DNA of 64,000 bases, taken from NCBI GenBank assembly GCA_016787345.1, contig JAEUUU010000020.1, forward strand, positions 1 to 64,000, written 5' to 3'. Under the pieces are notes generated by a model. It was not told the DNA's origin and did no database searches. It was given only the letters and a program-made list of their open reading frames with translations. A program made the position numbers and the translations under genes. Source of the stretch: Saprospiraceae bacterium (GTDB taxonomy: Bacteria > Bacteroidota > Bacteroidia > Chitinophagales > Saprospiraceae). This document shows positions 56,210 through 64,000 of the stretch, piece after piece. Position 1 is the first letter of the stretch; the number at the start of each line of letters is the position of its first letter.

Positions 56210-57904
56210 TTAATCGAGTTTTTTCATGGCTCGTTCGGCCCGTTGGCGCAGATCTCTTCGATTGCTGTCGCTGAGCGTAAAGCCTTTGATGGCCGGCGGT
56301 TTGAAGTCCTGCAAACGAATCGAATTGACCCGTCCATCGGCCAGTTTTTTCAGATCGTTTTTTTCCAGAATAAAATACCCGTTGCGCCAGCCCTGCTCGC
56401 TTTCGGCGACGTAGGCCAGGCGCGCGCGCACCAGTTGGTCGTTGCCCAGCACAAAAACCAGCTCCTGGTCGCGGCGAATTGTCCATTCGCTGCGCGCGGC
56501 GAGGGTGACGAGCGACTGGCCTTTGTCGTTGAATTCCAGGAACTTGATCTGGAACTCGTTGCCGGCAGAACGAAATATGGAAAATGGCCGCATATCGAAT
56601 GCGTCGACTTTCCCGCTCAATGCCGGTATACCGCCCGACGGCGGCACGACTACCGGCGGTTTGGGCGGACCGACGGGCTGGCTGGTATTGCTCGTATTGC
56701 CCTGGGAAGGCTTTTGGGGTTTGGAAGGCTTGGTTTGATCCGGTTTGGGCTTGGGTTTGGGCCGGGGGGGCGCGGGTTGACCGGGCGCAGGTGTTGCAGA
56801 GGGGGTGTCGGGCGCCATCTGCACCGTATTGGTATCGACAGGCAGAGGTTCATCGGGCCCGACAGTCGTCGAAAGCGTATCCGGCGCGGCAGAATGAAAC
56901 TGCTGCAGAGAATCGATCGCAGCCTCACGGAAACGCCCGTCGGGAAAACGCGCCAGAAAATCCTCGTAATCTGATTGTTGCCCGCCTTGCCGGGCTTTCC
57001 GCCAGGCCTGCGTTTCCTGCACGTAGGGCACGCCGAAAAACACGCCTACCAGGGCCAGGGCAACGGTGCTCAGCGCGATGCCAAGCCACTTGCTTTTCTT
57101 TTTAGCCTGATTGGGCCCTTCTGTTTCGGCGGCTTTGGCCATATCGGCGGAGGCGCCGCTTTCGCCCACAACGAGGGTTTCCTCCGCTTTTTTAAAAGAC
57201 TCCGTCGGGGGCACTTCTTCGCTTACAACGATGATCTGTTCTTCCAGAACAATGTCTTTTTTGATCTCCCGGCCATTGATCATTTCGATGACGGAAACCC
57301 GCAGCACCAGGGGAAAAGAGCCGATCAGGAGAGGTTTCAGATAAAAAACCCACTCGGTGTAGTCGTCTTTGTCGACAAACTGCACGGGCTCGCTGACGGT
57401 CCGGATGGCAAAGGGGTTGCGTTCGTCGACATTGAGCAGGTACACGCCCATGATCTCCGCCATGCGGATGTTTTTGACCACGTCGACCGCTGTTTTTTCC
57501 CAGTCTTTCAACAAATGTTCGAGTACCCAGGCCAGGCGCACGATGCATTTTTCTTCGTGCTGGTGCTGCATGCGGTCGGGGATGCGGTAGATAATTTCGC
57601 CGCGCTTGTCGGCCGCGGGAGCGGGTTGCCCGGCCTCGGGTTTCAGATCGTCTTCCTGCAGGGTATCGGCCAGCAGCAACAGGGACTGACTGATGCCGTT
57701 GCGCGCTTTTTCATAGGTGACGGGATCGAGCGTGCCCAGTAACAATTCGCGCTGGAGGCTGTTGTAACGCCCTTTGATCTGGATAAAATCGTTGTAATTG
57801 TCCGATCCGGGCGAGAGGATTTGCTCCAGAAATTTGAGTGCTGGTTCGATGCCTTCTCCTATGCGGGCTTTGAGATCCTGGACCAGGGAAATGAGTCGGC
57901 TCAT
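56210..57904 (-). CDS. EAD11-like, transmembrane, proline-rich protein
   Basis: 564 residues. Residues 1-85 match the pattern of effector-associated domain 11 as I remember it: a helical bundle with YNDFIQIKGRYNSLQRELLLG, then YEKARNGISQSLLLLAD. A beta-rich domain (about 102-232) includes FVDKDDYTEWVFYLKPLL and EIKKDIVLEEQI. A membrane helix (about 273-293) is followed by a YEDFLARFPDGRFREAAI repeat, a Pro/Lys linker (about 345-425) and a C-terminal beta domain (430-564). EADs mediate partner binding in NTPase/effector conflict systems. No protease, CHAT or NTPase domain is present here. It is the first gene before the patatin. The EAD call is by eye and needs a profile search. Confidence 0.75.
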   Translation of the reverse strand: MSRLISLVQDLKARIGEGIEPALKFLEQILSPGSDNYNDFIQIKGRYNSLQRELLLGTLDPVTYEKARNGISQSLLLLADTLQEDDLKPEAGQPAPAADKRGEIIYRIPDRMQHQHEEKCIVRLAWVLEHLLKDWEKTAVDVVKNIRMAEIMGVYLLNVDERNPFAIRTVSEPVQFVDKDDYTEWVFYLKPLLIGSFPLVLRVSVIEMINGREIKKDIVLEEQIIVVSEEVPPTESFKKAEETLVVGESGASADMAKAAETEGPNQAKKKSKWLGIALSTVALALVGVFFGVPYVQETQAWRKARQGGQQSDYEDFLARFPDGRFREAAIDSLQQFHSAAPDTLSTTVGPDEPLPVDTNTVQMAPDTPSATPAPGQPAPPRPKPKPKPDQTKPSKPQKPSQGNTSNTSQPVGPPKPPVVVPPSGGIPALSGKVDAFDMRPFSIFRSAGNEFQIKFLEFNDKGQSLVTLAARSEWTIRRDQELVFVLGNDQLVRARLAYVAESEQGWRNGYFILEKNDLKKLADGRVNSIRLQDFKPPAIKGFTLSDSNRRDLRQRAERAMKKLD

Positions 57905-57974
57905 GGCGGGAAGGATTGATTTTTAAAGGGTTGTGGTGGATTGAAAATTGAATTGAAGCCCTAAAATTAACCTG

Positions 57975-58008
57975 TTTGCAATAAAGATGCGCCGATCGCC
58001 TATTTTTG
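57975..58008 (+). promoter_or_regulatory. promoter of lysS
   Basis: TTTG (57975-57978), 22 nt and TATTTTTG (58001-58008), a full -7 match with a slightly long spacer. Predicted start near 58015, leader about 40 nt. Confidence 0.55.
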
Positions 58009-58053
58009 CGGCCGCATTTTTCAACGCAAAGAAGCATTTCAAATTATACTTAC

Positions 58054-59595
58054 ATGACGGAACAGGAAATCATCCGCCGCGACAAACTCAAGGAATTGCA
58101 AGCCCTGGGTATCGATCCCTACCCTGCCGAGATGTTCCCGGTGAGCGCTTTTGCCGCCGATATTGTGGCAAATTATCAGGAAGAATTGCTCGACGACGGC
58201 ACGAAAAACCGCCTCAACTATCAGGACGTCGCCATCGCCGGCCGCGTCATGGCCATGCGCGAAGCGGGAAAAGCCCTGTTTATGAACCTTCAGGACTCCA
58301 GCGGCCGCATCCAGCTGTACCTGCGACGCGAAGAGATCAACGGCGGCGATGAAAACTCGCCTATGTTCGATACCGTCATCAAAAAACTGCTCGACCTGGG
58401 CGATTACGTCGGCATTCGCGGCTTCGCGTTCCGCACCAAAACCGGCGAGGTGTCGGTGCACGTGCAGGAGTTCCGGTTTCTGTCCAAAAGCCTGCGCCCC
58501 CTGCCCATCGTCAAACGCGACGCCGAGGGCCACGTCTTCGACGCTTTTACCGATCCCGAACAGCGCTACCGCATGCGCTATGTCGACCTCACGGTGAACC
58601 CCGAAGTGCGCGAGACCTTTATCAAACGCACCAAACTCATCAAAACCATCCGCGCCTACCTCGACGAGCTCGGCCTGCTCGAGGTGGAAACGCCCATTCT
58701 TCAGCCCATACACGGCGGCGCCTCCGCACGACCTTTCAAAAGCCACCACAACACGCTCGACATGCCGCTTTACATGCGCATTGCCAACGAGTTGTACCTC
58801 AAACGCCTTATCGTGGGCGGCTTCGACGGGGTGTATGAAATGGGCAAAATGTTCCGCAACGAGGGCATGGACCGCACCCACAACCCGGAGTTCACGATGC
58901 TCGAGTTTTACGTCGCCTACAAAGACTATTTCTGGCTGATGGACGTGACGGAACAAATGCTCGAACGCGTGGCCCGTGCCCTCAGTCCCGACGGCGGCGC
59001 CGTGATGCGCGTGGGTGAAAACGACATCAATTTCGCCGGCCCCTACACCCGCCTGACCATGTTCGACGCCATCCGGCAACACACCGGCCTGAACGTGGAA
59101 ACCGCCGATGAAAGCGAACTGCGCAACTACTGCCGCCAAAATGGCATCGAAATCGACGCCACCATGGGCAAGGCCAAACTGATCGACGAGATTTTCGGGG
59201 AAAAAGTGGAACCCCACCTCATCCAGCCGACGTTCCTGATCGATTACCCGGTGGAAATGTCGCCCCTCACCAAAAAACACCGCGCCAAACCGGGGCTTGT
59301 CGAGCGTTTTGAACTGTTCGTCAACGGCAAGGAAGTCGGCAACGCCTACTCCGAGCTCAACGACCCGATCGATCAGCGCGAGCGTTTCGAGGATCAATTG
59401 CGCCTGGCCGCCCGCGGCGACGAAGAAGCCATGGCCCTCGACGACGATTTCCTGCGCGCCCTCGAATACGGCATGCCACCCACGGCCGGCATCGGTTTCG
59501 GGATCGACCGTCTGACGATGTTGTTTACCGGCCAGACGAGCATTCAGGAAGTGTTGTTCTTTCCGCAAATGCGGCCGGAGGTGGACAAAGGGTAG
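58054..59595 (+). CDS. lysS: lysyl-tRNA synthetase, class II
   Basis: Charges tRNA-Lys. 513 residues from the ATG at 58054 (MTEQEIIRRDKLKELQALGI); an earlier in-frame ATG (58006) lies inside the promoter -7 box region and is rejected. An OB-fold anticodon domain is followed by class II motif 1 (VETPILQPIHGGASARPF), motif 2 (FRNEGMDRTHNPEFTMLEFY) and motif 3 (GIGFGIDRLTMLF). The KSHHNTLD loop is typical of LysS. It ends 2 bp before the stop of convergent dapB. Confidence 0.97.
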   Translation: MTEQEIIRRDKLKELQALGIDPYPAEMFPVSAFAADIVANYQEELLDDGTKNRLNYQDVAIAGRVMAMREAGKALFMNLQDSSGRIQLYLRREEINGGDENSPMFDTVIKKLLDLGDYVGIRGFAFRTKTGEVSVHVQEFRFLSKSLRPLPIVKRDAEGHVFDAFTDPEQRYRMRYVDLTVNPEVRETFIKRTKLIKTIRAYLDELGLLEVETPILQPIHGGASARPFKSHHNTLDMPLYMRIANELYLKRLIVGGFDGVYEMGKMFRNEGMDRTHNPEFTMLEFYVAYKDYFWLMDVTEQMLERVARALSPDGGAVMRVGENDINFAGPYTRLTMFDAIRQHTGLNVETADESELRNYCRQNGIEIDATMGKAKLIDEIFGEKVEPHLIQPTFLIDYPVEMSPLTKKHRAKPGLVERFELFVNGKEVGNAYSELNDPIDQRERFEDQLRLAARGDEEAMALDDDFLRALEYGMPPTAGIGFGIDRLTMLFTGQTSIQEVLFFPQMRPEVDKG

Positions 59596-59597
59596 GT

Positions 59598-60323
59598 CTA
59601 ATCGCCGATACCCAACACATCTTTCATACCAAACACCCCCGTTTTCCCCGCCAGCCACTCGGCCGCCAGCACGGCCCCGGCGGCAAAACCCGCGCGCGAG
59701 TGCGCCCGGTGCTCGATCGTGATCTCGTCGACCGGTCCTGACCAGCGTATCCGGTGTGTGCCCGGCACTTCTCCCTCCCGGATGGCCTGAATGGGTACCG
59801 TGGCAGGGTCGTCGGCCTGCTCAGACAAGGCCCAGCCTTCGAGACGCCCGACCCCGGCAATCAGGTCCTGCACGAGTGTAAGCGCCGTACCACTGGGCGC
59901 ATCGAGTTTGTGGATATGGTGAATTTCCGTCGCCGAAGCGCGGTATTCCGGCCGCTCTTCCATGAGCCGGGCCAGATAGCGGTTGAGGGCAAAAAACAGA
60001 TTGACGCCCACGCTGAAATTGGACGCCCAGAGCATGGCGCCCTTGTTTTGAAGACAATAATCGCGCGCTTCGGGCATATTGTCGAGCCAACCGGTCGTGC
60101 CGCTGACGACCGGCACCCCGTTTTTCAGGCAAAACATCACGTGTTCAAATGCCGCGTCGGGACGGGTGAATTCGATCACCACCTCGGCCTGCCGGAGTAA
60201 TTCGGGCGTCAATTCCTGTTGGTTGGAACGGCTGATGCGCCAGGCGATCTGGTGGCCTTTGTCGAGTGCGATTTGTTCGATGGTACGGCCCATTTTGCCG
60301 TAACCCAATAGTCCGATCTTCAT
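59598..60323 (-). CDS. dapB: 4-hydroxy-tetrahydrodipicolinate reductase
   Basis: Reduces HTPA to tetrahydrodipicolinate for lysine and diaminopimelate synthesis. 241 residues, normal. It has an N-terminal GYGKMGR nucleotide loop, EFTRPDAAFEH, GTTGW, and the signature EIHHIHKLDAPSGTA with the catalytic His and Lys, all present. A TACTTTTG box ends 5 nt before the ATG (60336-60329 on the minus strand), so the mRNA may be leaderless. Next to lysS by chance or selection: both concern lysine, but they are convergent, so not an operon. Confidence 0.97.
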   Translation of the reverse strand: MKIGLLGYGKMGRTIEQIALDKGHQIAWRISRSNQQELTPELLRQAEVVIEFTRPDAAFEHVMFCLKNGVPVVSGTTGWLDNMPEARDYCLQNKGAMLWASNFSVGVNLFFALNRYLARLMEERPEYRASATEIHHIHKLDAPSGTALTLVQDLIAGVGRLEGWALSEQADDPATVPIQAIREGEVPGTHRIRWSGPVDEITIEHRAHSRAGFAAGAVLAAEWLAGKTGVFGMKDVLGIGD

Positions 60324-60328
60324 GCCGG

Positions 60329-60336
60329 CAAAAGTA
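60329..60336 (-). promoter_or_regulatory. -7 box directly before dapB start
   Basis: On the minus strand TACTTTTG (60336-60329) is a full TAnnTTTG match, 5 nt before the dapB ATG at 60323. No clear -33 was found. The layout parallels that at pth. Confidence 0.45.
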
Positions 60337-60348
60337 ATACGGAGATAT

Positions 60349-60607
60349 TATTTCACGCGAAGCCGCAAAGGAGCAAAGCGCGCAAAGAGAGTAAAGCCTG
60401 AAACACCCCCCTCTGCGCCGCTGTGCCTCTGCGTGAAAAAAATAAGTGTCACGCCAAGTCACAAAGCGCGCAAAGGGAGGAAAGCCTGAAGCCCCCCTCT
60501 GCGCCGCTGCGTCTCTGCGTGAAAAAAATAAGTGTCACGCCAAGTCGCAAAGCGCGCATAGAGAGGAAGACCTTCAACAGCCGCTGTGTTTCTGCGTGAA
60601 ATATAAA
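60349..60607. repeat. tandem inverted-repeat units (about 85-95 bp, three copies)
   Basis: Three units, at about 60349-60443, 60444-60529 and 60530-60607. Each opens with TCACGCCAAGTCRCAAAGCG and closes with CTGCGCCGCTGTGCCTCTGC then GTGAAA. Within a unit the AAAGCGCGCAAAG half and the CTGCGCCGCTGCG half are partly complementary. No gene is supported in this 375-bp gap. Related sequences occur near 2700 and 16980-17226. Confidence 0.85.
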
Positions 60608-60642
60608 AAAATGCACGCAGAGGCGCTGATCCCTCTGCGTGC
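60604..60642 (-). terminator. terminator of choice-of-anchor-B gene
   Basis: GCACGCAGAGG (60613-60623) pairs perfectly with CCTCTGCGTGC (60632-60642). On the minus strand ATTTTTTTATAT follows, so it fits an intrinsic terminator for the gene ending at 60699. Its stem is the core of the dispersed GCAGAGG repeat. Confidence 0.8.
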
Positions 60643-60698
60643 TATATCATCTCGCCGGTTGCCAGTCTGGCGCCGGCTGATAAAAACCGACTTGTTTT

Positions 60699-63113
60699 TT
60701 ATTCCGCCTTGATCAGCTTAACCGGCGCCGAGGCGCGGCCTTCGTGCTGGAGTTGGACGAAGTACACGCCAGGATTGAGCGAAGCGCCCAGCGTGAGGTA
60801 GCCGCCGGTGCCGTCGACGATGGTCGTCTCGACCTGCCGGCCGAGCAGATCGTTCACCACTACCCGGTATTCTCCACCGGCAGGGGTTTCATAATCGAGG
60901 ATGGCCTGGCCGCGGAACGGGTTGGGACGCACTTTAAGGCTGATCCCTTCCAGCGGTTCGAATGCGGCGGAGGGAGCGCCTTCCACGATTTTAAAATCGT
61001 CGAACACCGCTTCATACGAATCCTGCCCAAAGTAGTCCGGGTTGTCGAAACATTCCACCCGGAAGCGCATCGTAGAAGTGATCGGGATGAGCGAGCCGAT
61101 GGGTTTGTTCAGGATTTGCCAGGTAAACGTGAAGCCCGGGGTGGTCTGCAGCAAAACTTCTTCCGTGCCGTTTTCGATATAAAACTTGATGGAATCGAGC
61201 GATTCATTGCTGAAAGTCACGCTGGTAAAATAGAACACGCCGCGTACCGAGGGATTGACGTATGTCGTCAGGTCCATTTCCGGGGAGCGCAGGATTGCCG
61301 TGCCGCTTTCCACGTCGTCGGCATCCACGTTGCCCGAGCTGTTGCCGGTGATGTAGCATTCCTCGCCTACGTCGCCGGGGAAGTCGTTGCCCGGAGCGAG
61401 GATAATACCAACGTTGACCGCCTGCGGCACACCGCGCTCCCAGACGCCCTCGGTCGAGCTGCCGCTGACTTCCCAGCCGTAGTCAAGTGCAAAATCGTCG
61501 CGGTAGCCTTTGGCGACCAGAAAAGTATAATCCGTGTTAGCGTTCAGGTTTTGGTTGTTTTTCACCGAATAGCCATAGCCCCAGGCGCCGGCCACGATGT
61601 CGTATTGATCGACAAACACACCGGGCAGTACGAACTCGCCGTTACCGTCGGTTGCAACGTCGAAGTAGAGGCCATCGTCGGCTTTCAGGGCAACTTTGGC
61701 GTTGGGCACCGGGGCATTCGTGCCGGTTTCGAGCACTTTACCGCTCACCACCACCGTGGGAGAAGGCTGCAAGGCCACGTTCAGGATGGCTGTCGCGGCC
61801 GTATTCAGCGTGACAGACACCGTTGCAGTGATATAACCTGCGCGGCTCACCGACACGTTGAAGGCGCCGGGTGTTGCCTGTCCGGTTTTGTACACGCCGT
61901 CGAGACCCGATTCGGCCGGGGCGGTATTGTCGCCGCTCATGATTTCGATCAGCGCGCCGTTGAGCGGCAGCGAAGTTGCGGCATCGGTAATGAGGCCTTC
62001 GAGGTAGCAGGCGCGGGTATACGTCGGGGTCAGTACCCACAATTCGCCGCCGCCGGAGGAACTGGTCGTCGGGATCGTGGAGGCCACGATCGTGCCGGAA
62101 GGCAGGAAGGGATAAACACCCCAGCAGCCGTCGAATCCGCCGCCTTCAAAAGTGGGCGCCACATCGAAATTGCCGACCTGCACGAGGTTGTCGGGTTCCG
62201 TCACGTCTACGATGCTTACGCCATCGGTATACCAGGAGGTAACGGCATAATTTTCAAGAATATGGGTATTGTGCACAACCGAGTTGGAACCCGGATTGGT
62301 TTGAATTTTATCCAAAAACTGAATATCGGTCGGGTCGGAAATGTCGTACGCAGCGAGATAGGAATTGTCGACCTCATCGGTGGTATAAATCACCTTGCGG
62401 TCTTTCGACATCCAGGTGTTGTGCGTAAAGGCATTGGGGGTGAACTGCAGGCCCAGCGGCGCCGGGTTGCTTTTATCGGTCATGTCCACCACGGCAAAAA
62501 AGCCGCCGTAGATGTGCGAGGAGTACAGGGTGTCGTTATCGACCCAACCGTCGTGGATGTAACCGTAGGTATCGTATTTGCCGGCATAGGTCGGGTTGTA
62601 GGGGTCGGCATTCAGGTCGAGCACCACAGCGCCGCCGTTGAACAGGTTGCTGCCATAGGCATACAGAAAACCTTTTGTCGTATCGATATGGAGCGCGTGA
62701 ATGGTGTTCAAAGCCCCTTCAATTTCCCCGTCGCCGATGTAGTGGTGGTAATTCAGCGTCGAGCCGGGCAGCCCGGAAAGGTCGATGATCTGTACGCCCT
62801 GACCGCCTTCCGACGTCACGTAGGCATAGTGCTTGTAGGTTTTGATCTCCTTCCAAAGGTTGTTGGGGCCGGGTATCTGCACGATTTGCTGCGGTGCATC
62901 GGGGTTGGTTACCTCCACGATAATCGTGGCTTTTGAGCCGCCGAGCAAGGCGTATTCATGACCATTGGCGGCATAGCCGCAAATGTTGGCAATGGTCTGG
63001 TTGGGGAAGGTCATTTTGGAACGGAAGGCGATGTTCTGATTTTGGGCAGACAGCGCGACCGCTCCGACCAGCAGAAACAGGGCGGAACAGGCAAGTCGAA
63101 AAGTTGAATTCAT
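60699..63113 (-). CDS. T9SS choice-of-anchor-B family protein
   Basis: 804 residues. Signal peptide 1-23 (cut after ALSAQ). LVIVD-type propeller repeats follow (about 25-375, with IIVEVTNPDAPQQIV, VQIIDLSGLPG, VSIVDVTEPDNLVQVG). Two carboxypeptidase-regulatory-like beta domains come next (about 385-455, CYLEGLITDAATSLPLNGA; about 460-540, VVSGKVLETGTNAPVPNA), then a jelly-roll domain (about 545-700) and a type A sorting domain (VRPNPFRGQAILDYE ... SAPVKLIKAE). Secreted; no catalytic residues seen. Followed by a hairpin terminator and the tandem repeats. Confidence 0.9.
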   Translation of the reverse strand: MNSTFRLACSALFLLVGAVALSAQNQNIAFRSKMTFPNQTIANICGYAANGHEYALLGGSKATIIVEVTNPDAPQQIVQIPGPNNLWKEIKTYKHYAYVTSEGGQGVQIIDLSGLPGSTLNYHHYIGDGEIEGALNTIHALHIDTTKGFLYAYGSNLFNGGAVVLDLNADPYNPTYAGKYDTYGYIHDGWVDNDTLYSSHIYGGFFAVVDMTDKSNPAPLGLQFTPNAFTHNTWMSKDRKVIYTTDEVDNSYLAAYDISDPTDIQFLDKIQTNPGSNSVVHNTHILENYAVTSWYTDGVSIVDVTEPDNLVQVGNFDVAPTFEGGGFDGCWGVYPFLPSGTIVASTIPTTSSSGGGELWVLTPTYTRACYLEGLITDAATSLPLNGALIEIMSGDNTAPAESGLDGVYKTGQATPGAFNVSVSRAGYITATVSVTLNTAATAILNVALQPSPTVVVSGKVLETGTNAPVPNAKVALKADDGLYFDVATDGNGEFVLPGVFVDQYDIVAGAWGYGYSVKNNQNLNANTDYTFLVAKGYRDDFALDYGWEVSGSSTEGVWERGVPQAVNVGIILAPGNDFPGDVGEECYITGNSSGNVDADDVESGTAILRSPEMDLTTYVNPSVRGVFYFTSVTFSNESLDSIKFYIENGTEEVLLQTTPGFTFTWQILNKPIGSLIPITSTMRFRVECFDNPDYFGQDSYEAVFDDFKIVEGAPSAAFEPLEGISLKVRPNPFRGQAILDYETPAGGEYRVVVNDLLGRQVETTIVDGTGGYLTLGASLNPGVYFVQLQHEGRASAPVKLIKAE

Positions 63114-63297
63114 GGACAGTTGAATTTTTTAAATGACAGGAGACCACAAATAAGGGGGCAGGGTTGCGCTAACGTCATTCTTTTTTCGACGAGCGCAACC
63201 CTGCAAACGAAAAGCGGCGGTCCCGGAGGCCTCATAATGAAGAAGTCCTGTCGCGGAAACGGCAATGTTATTTACACGCCGGAAGTGATGTCGTTCA

Positions 63298-64000
63298 CTA
63301 CATTTTTATCAATTTCAAGGCAGTTTGCCCACCAATCGCCACAAAATAGACGCCCGGCGCCCAGTTTTCACCCAATTCTGTCACACCCTCCTGATCCGTG
63401 ATGCGCAGCTGCCCGACCAATGCGCCAAGGCTGTTGAACACCCGAATGTCGGACGGGTGTGCAGAAAAACGATACGACAGGCGGAAAGAGCCCGAGAATG
63501 GATTGGGGGCAGCCATCAATTCGACGCCTGCTTGTGGTAATTTGCCCTCGCCTCGGCGGTGATCCGGGTAAAGTTCCAGTGTGAGCGCCGAACTGACGGC
63601 AAAAACCTGCCGGTGCTGCATGGTCATGCCCACTCCCTCGCCCGACGCCGCAACGTCGTAAATTCCCGGCAACACGTCATTGATCTGAAAATAACCAGCC
63701 GTGTCGGCAGTCGTGCAGTAAAACTGCTCCGCCCCGTACAGACAAACCGTGGCGCCGGCCACCGGGTTGGTACTGCCGTATTCGTACACATATCCATCGA
63801 CCGTGACGCCGCCGAAGGGGAACAGGGCCACGTCGAGTAAAGTCAACTGGCCATTGACCAGTTGCACGGGTATTTCCGCCGTCTGGTAACCTGCCAGACT
63901 GACGCGCACGATCACCGCGCCCGATTGCAACTGGCCCATTTTGTACTGCCCGTTGGGCGCCGAAACCTCCTGCGTCAGCGGATTGCTGCCCAGTACCGTG
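63298..64000 (-). CDS. T9SS protein, C-terminal part (cut by window edge)
   Basis: At least 233 residues, with the frame open to the right edge. A carboxypeptidase-regulatory-like domain (NGQYKMGQLQSGAVIVRVSL, then AGYQTAEIPV) is followed by a second one (VDGYVYEYGSTNPVAGATVC). A type A sorting domain ends it (AAPNPFSGSFRLSYRF ... ALKLIKM). The layout copies the end of the gene at 60699 (two such domains, then a sorting domain), so they may be tandem paralogues. The N-terminus lies outside the window. An internal ATG at 63939 is not the start. Confidence 0.85.
   Translation of the reverse strand, partial: TVLGSNPLTQEVSAPNGQYKMGQLQSGAVIVRVSLAGYQTAEIPVQLVNGQLTLLDVALFPFGGVTVDGYVYEYGSTNPVAGATVCLYGAEQFYCTTADTAGYFQINDVLPGIYDVAASGEGVGMTMQHRQVFAVSSALTLELYPDHRRGEGKLPQAGVELMAAPNPFSGSFRLSYRFSAHPSDIRVFNSLGALVGQLRITDQEGVTELGENWAPGVYFVAIGGQTALKLIKM

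Noticed and set aside
58039-59658. 539-residue minus-strand frame
   Set aside because: Antisense to lysS with all three class II motifs.
60744-62936. 730-residue plus-strand frame
   Set aside because: Antisense to the choice-of-anchor-B gene, which has a signal peptide and sorting domain; the frame has neither motif nor plausible start region.

Overview
The window is a stretch of chromosome from a member of the Bacteroidota, most likely of the Saprospiria (Lewinella/Haliscomenobacter-like). This assignment is inferred from gene content, not from a tree. The reasons are: promoters of the TTTG-N19-TAnnTTTG type, no Shine-Dalgarno sequences before starts, at least nine secreted proteins ending in type IX secretion (T9SS) sorting domains, SprB repeats, a TonB receptor with a carboxypeptidase-like N-domain, and several families largely confined to this phylum (DUF6427, DUF6155, Rne/Rng beside HU). 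No transposase, integrase, phage gene, CRISPR array or T9SS machinery gene was seen.

Layout. 1-107 is the 5' end of a 16S rRNA gene running off the left edge, preceded by two tandem promoters. 733-10640 is mostly housekeeping: pth, a GT-B glycosyltransferase, a 34-residue lipoprotein, an Rne/Rng ribonuclease, a 31-residue basic ribosome-associated-type protein, a TPR protein, HU, yicC, two unknown secreted/membrane proteins, and purQ behind DUF6427. 10747-24055 holds very large secreted proteins: a 2003-residue SprB-repeat protein, a 1274-residue TPR/DUF3857/transglutaminase protein and a DUF7619 T9SS protein. 24242-29227 holds a helical unknown, a small membrane protein, a PhoD-like phosphatase and paaZ. 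29386-35991 is a 2201-residue M43 metalloprotease with a type B T9SS domain. It is followed by a two-way terminator, tRNA-Val(CAC), DUF6155, DUF2200 and an orphan OmpR-type regulator. 38285-45857 has a TonB receptor, a T9SS alpha/beta-hydrolase that lacks its nucleophile, and two tandem T9SS proteins. 46075-47543 is infC-rpmI-rplT, with infC lacking any ATG start. It diverges from priA.

50261-57904 has an unknown membrane protein, a membrane class III nucleotide cyclase, a serine hydrolase, and a two-gene unit: an EAD11-like/transmembrane protein followed 18 bp later by a patatin-like phospholipase. This pair is the best candidate for an undescribed system (an effector-associated-domain sensor with a lipase effector). 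The call rests on domain resemblance and gene order only. 58054-64000 has lysS, dapB and two tandem choice-of-anchor-B-type T9SS proteins, the second cut by the window edge.

Non-coding structure is notable. A family of GCAGAGGCGCAGAG / AAAGCGCGC hairpin repeats occurs at three places, each just 3' of a minus-strand gene. Three other unrelated simple or inverted repeats also lie at gene 3' ends. Seven hairpins look like intrinsic terminators, and one short transcription unit (52681-52808) may encode a small RNA.
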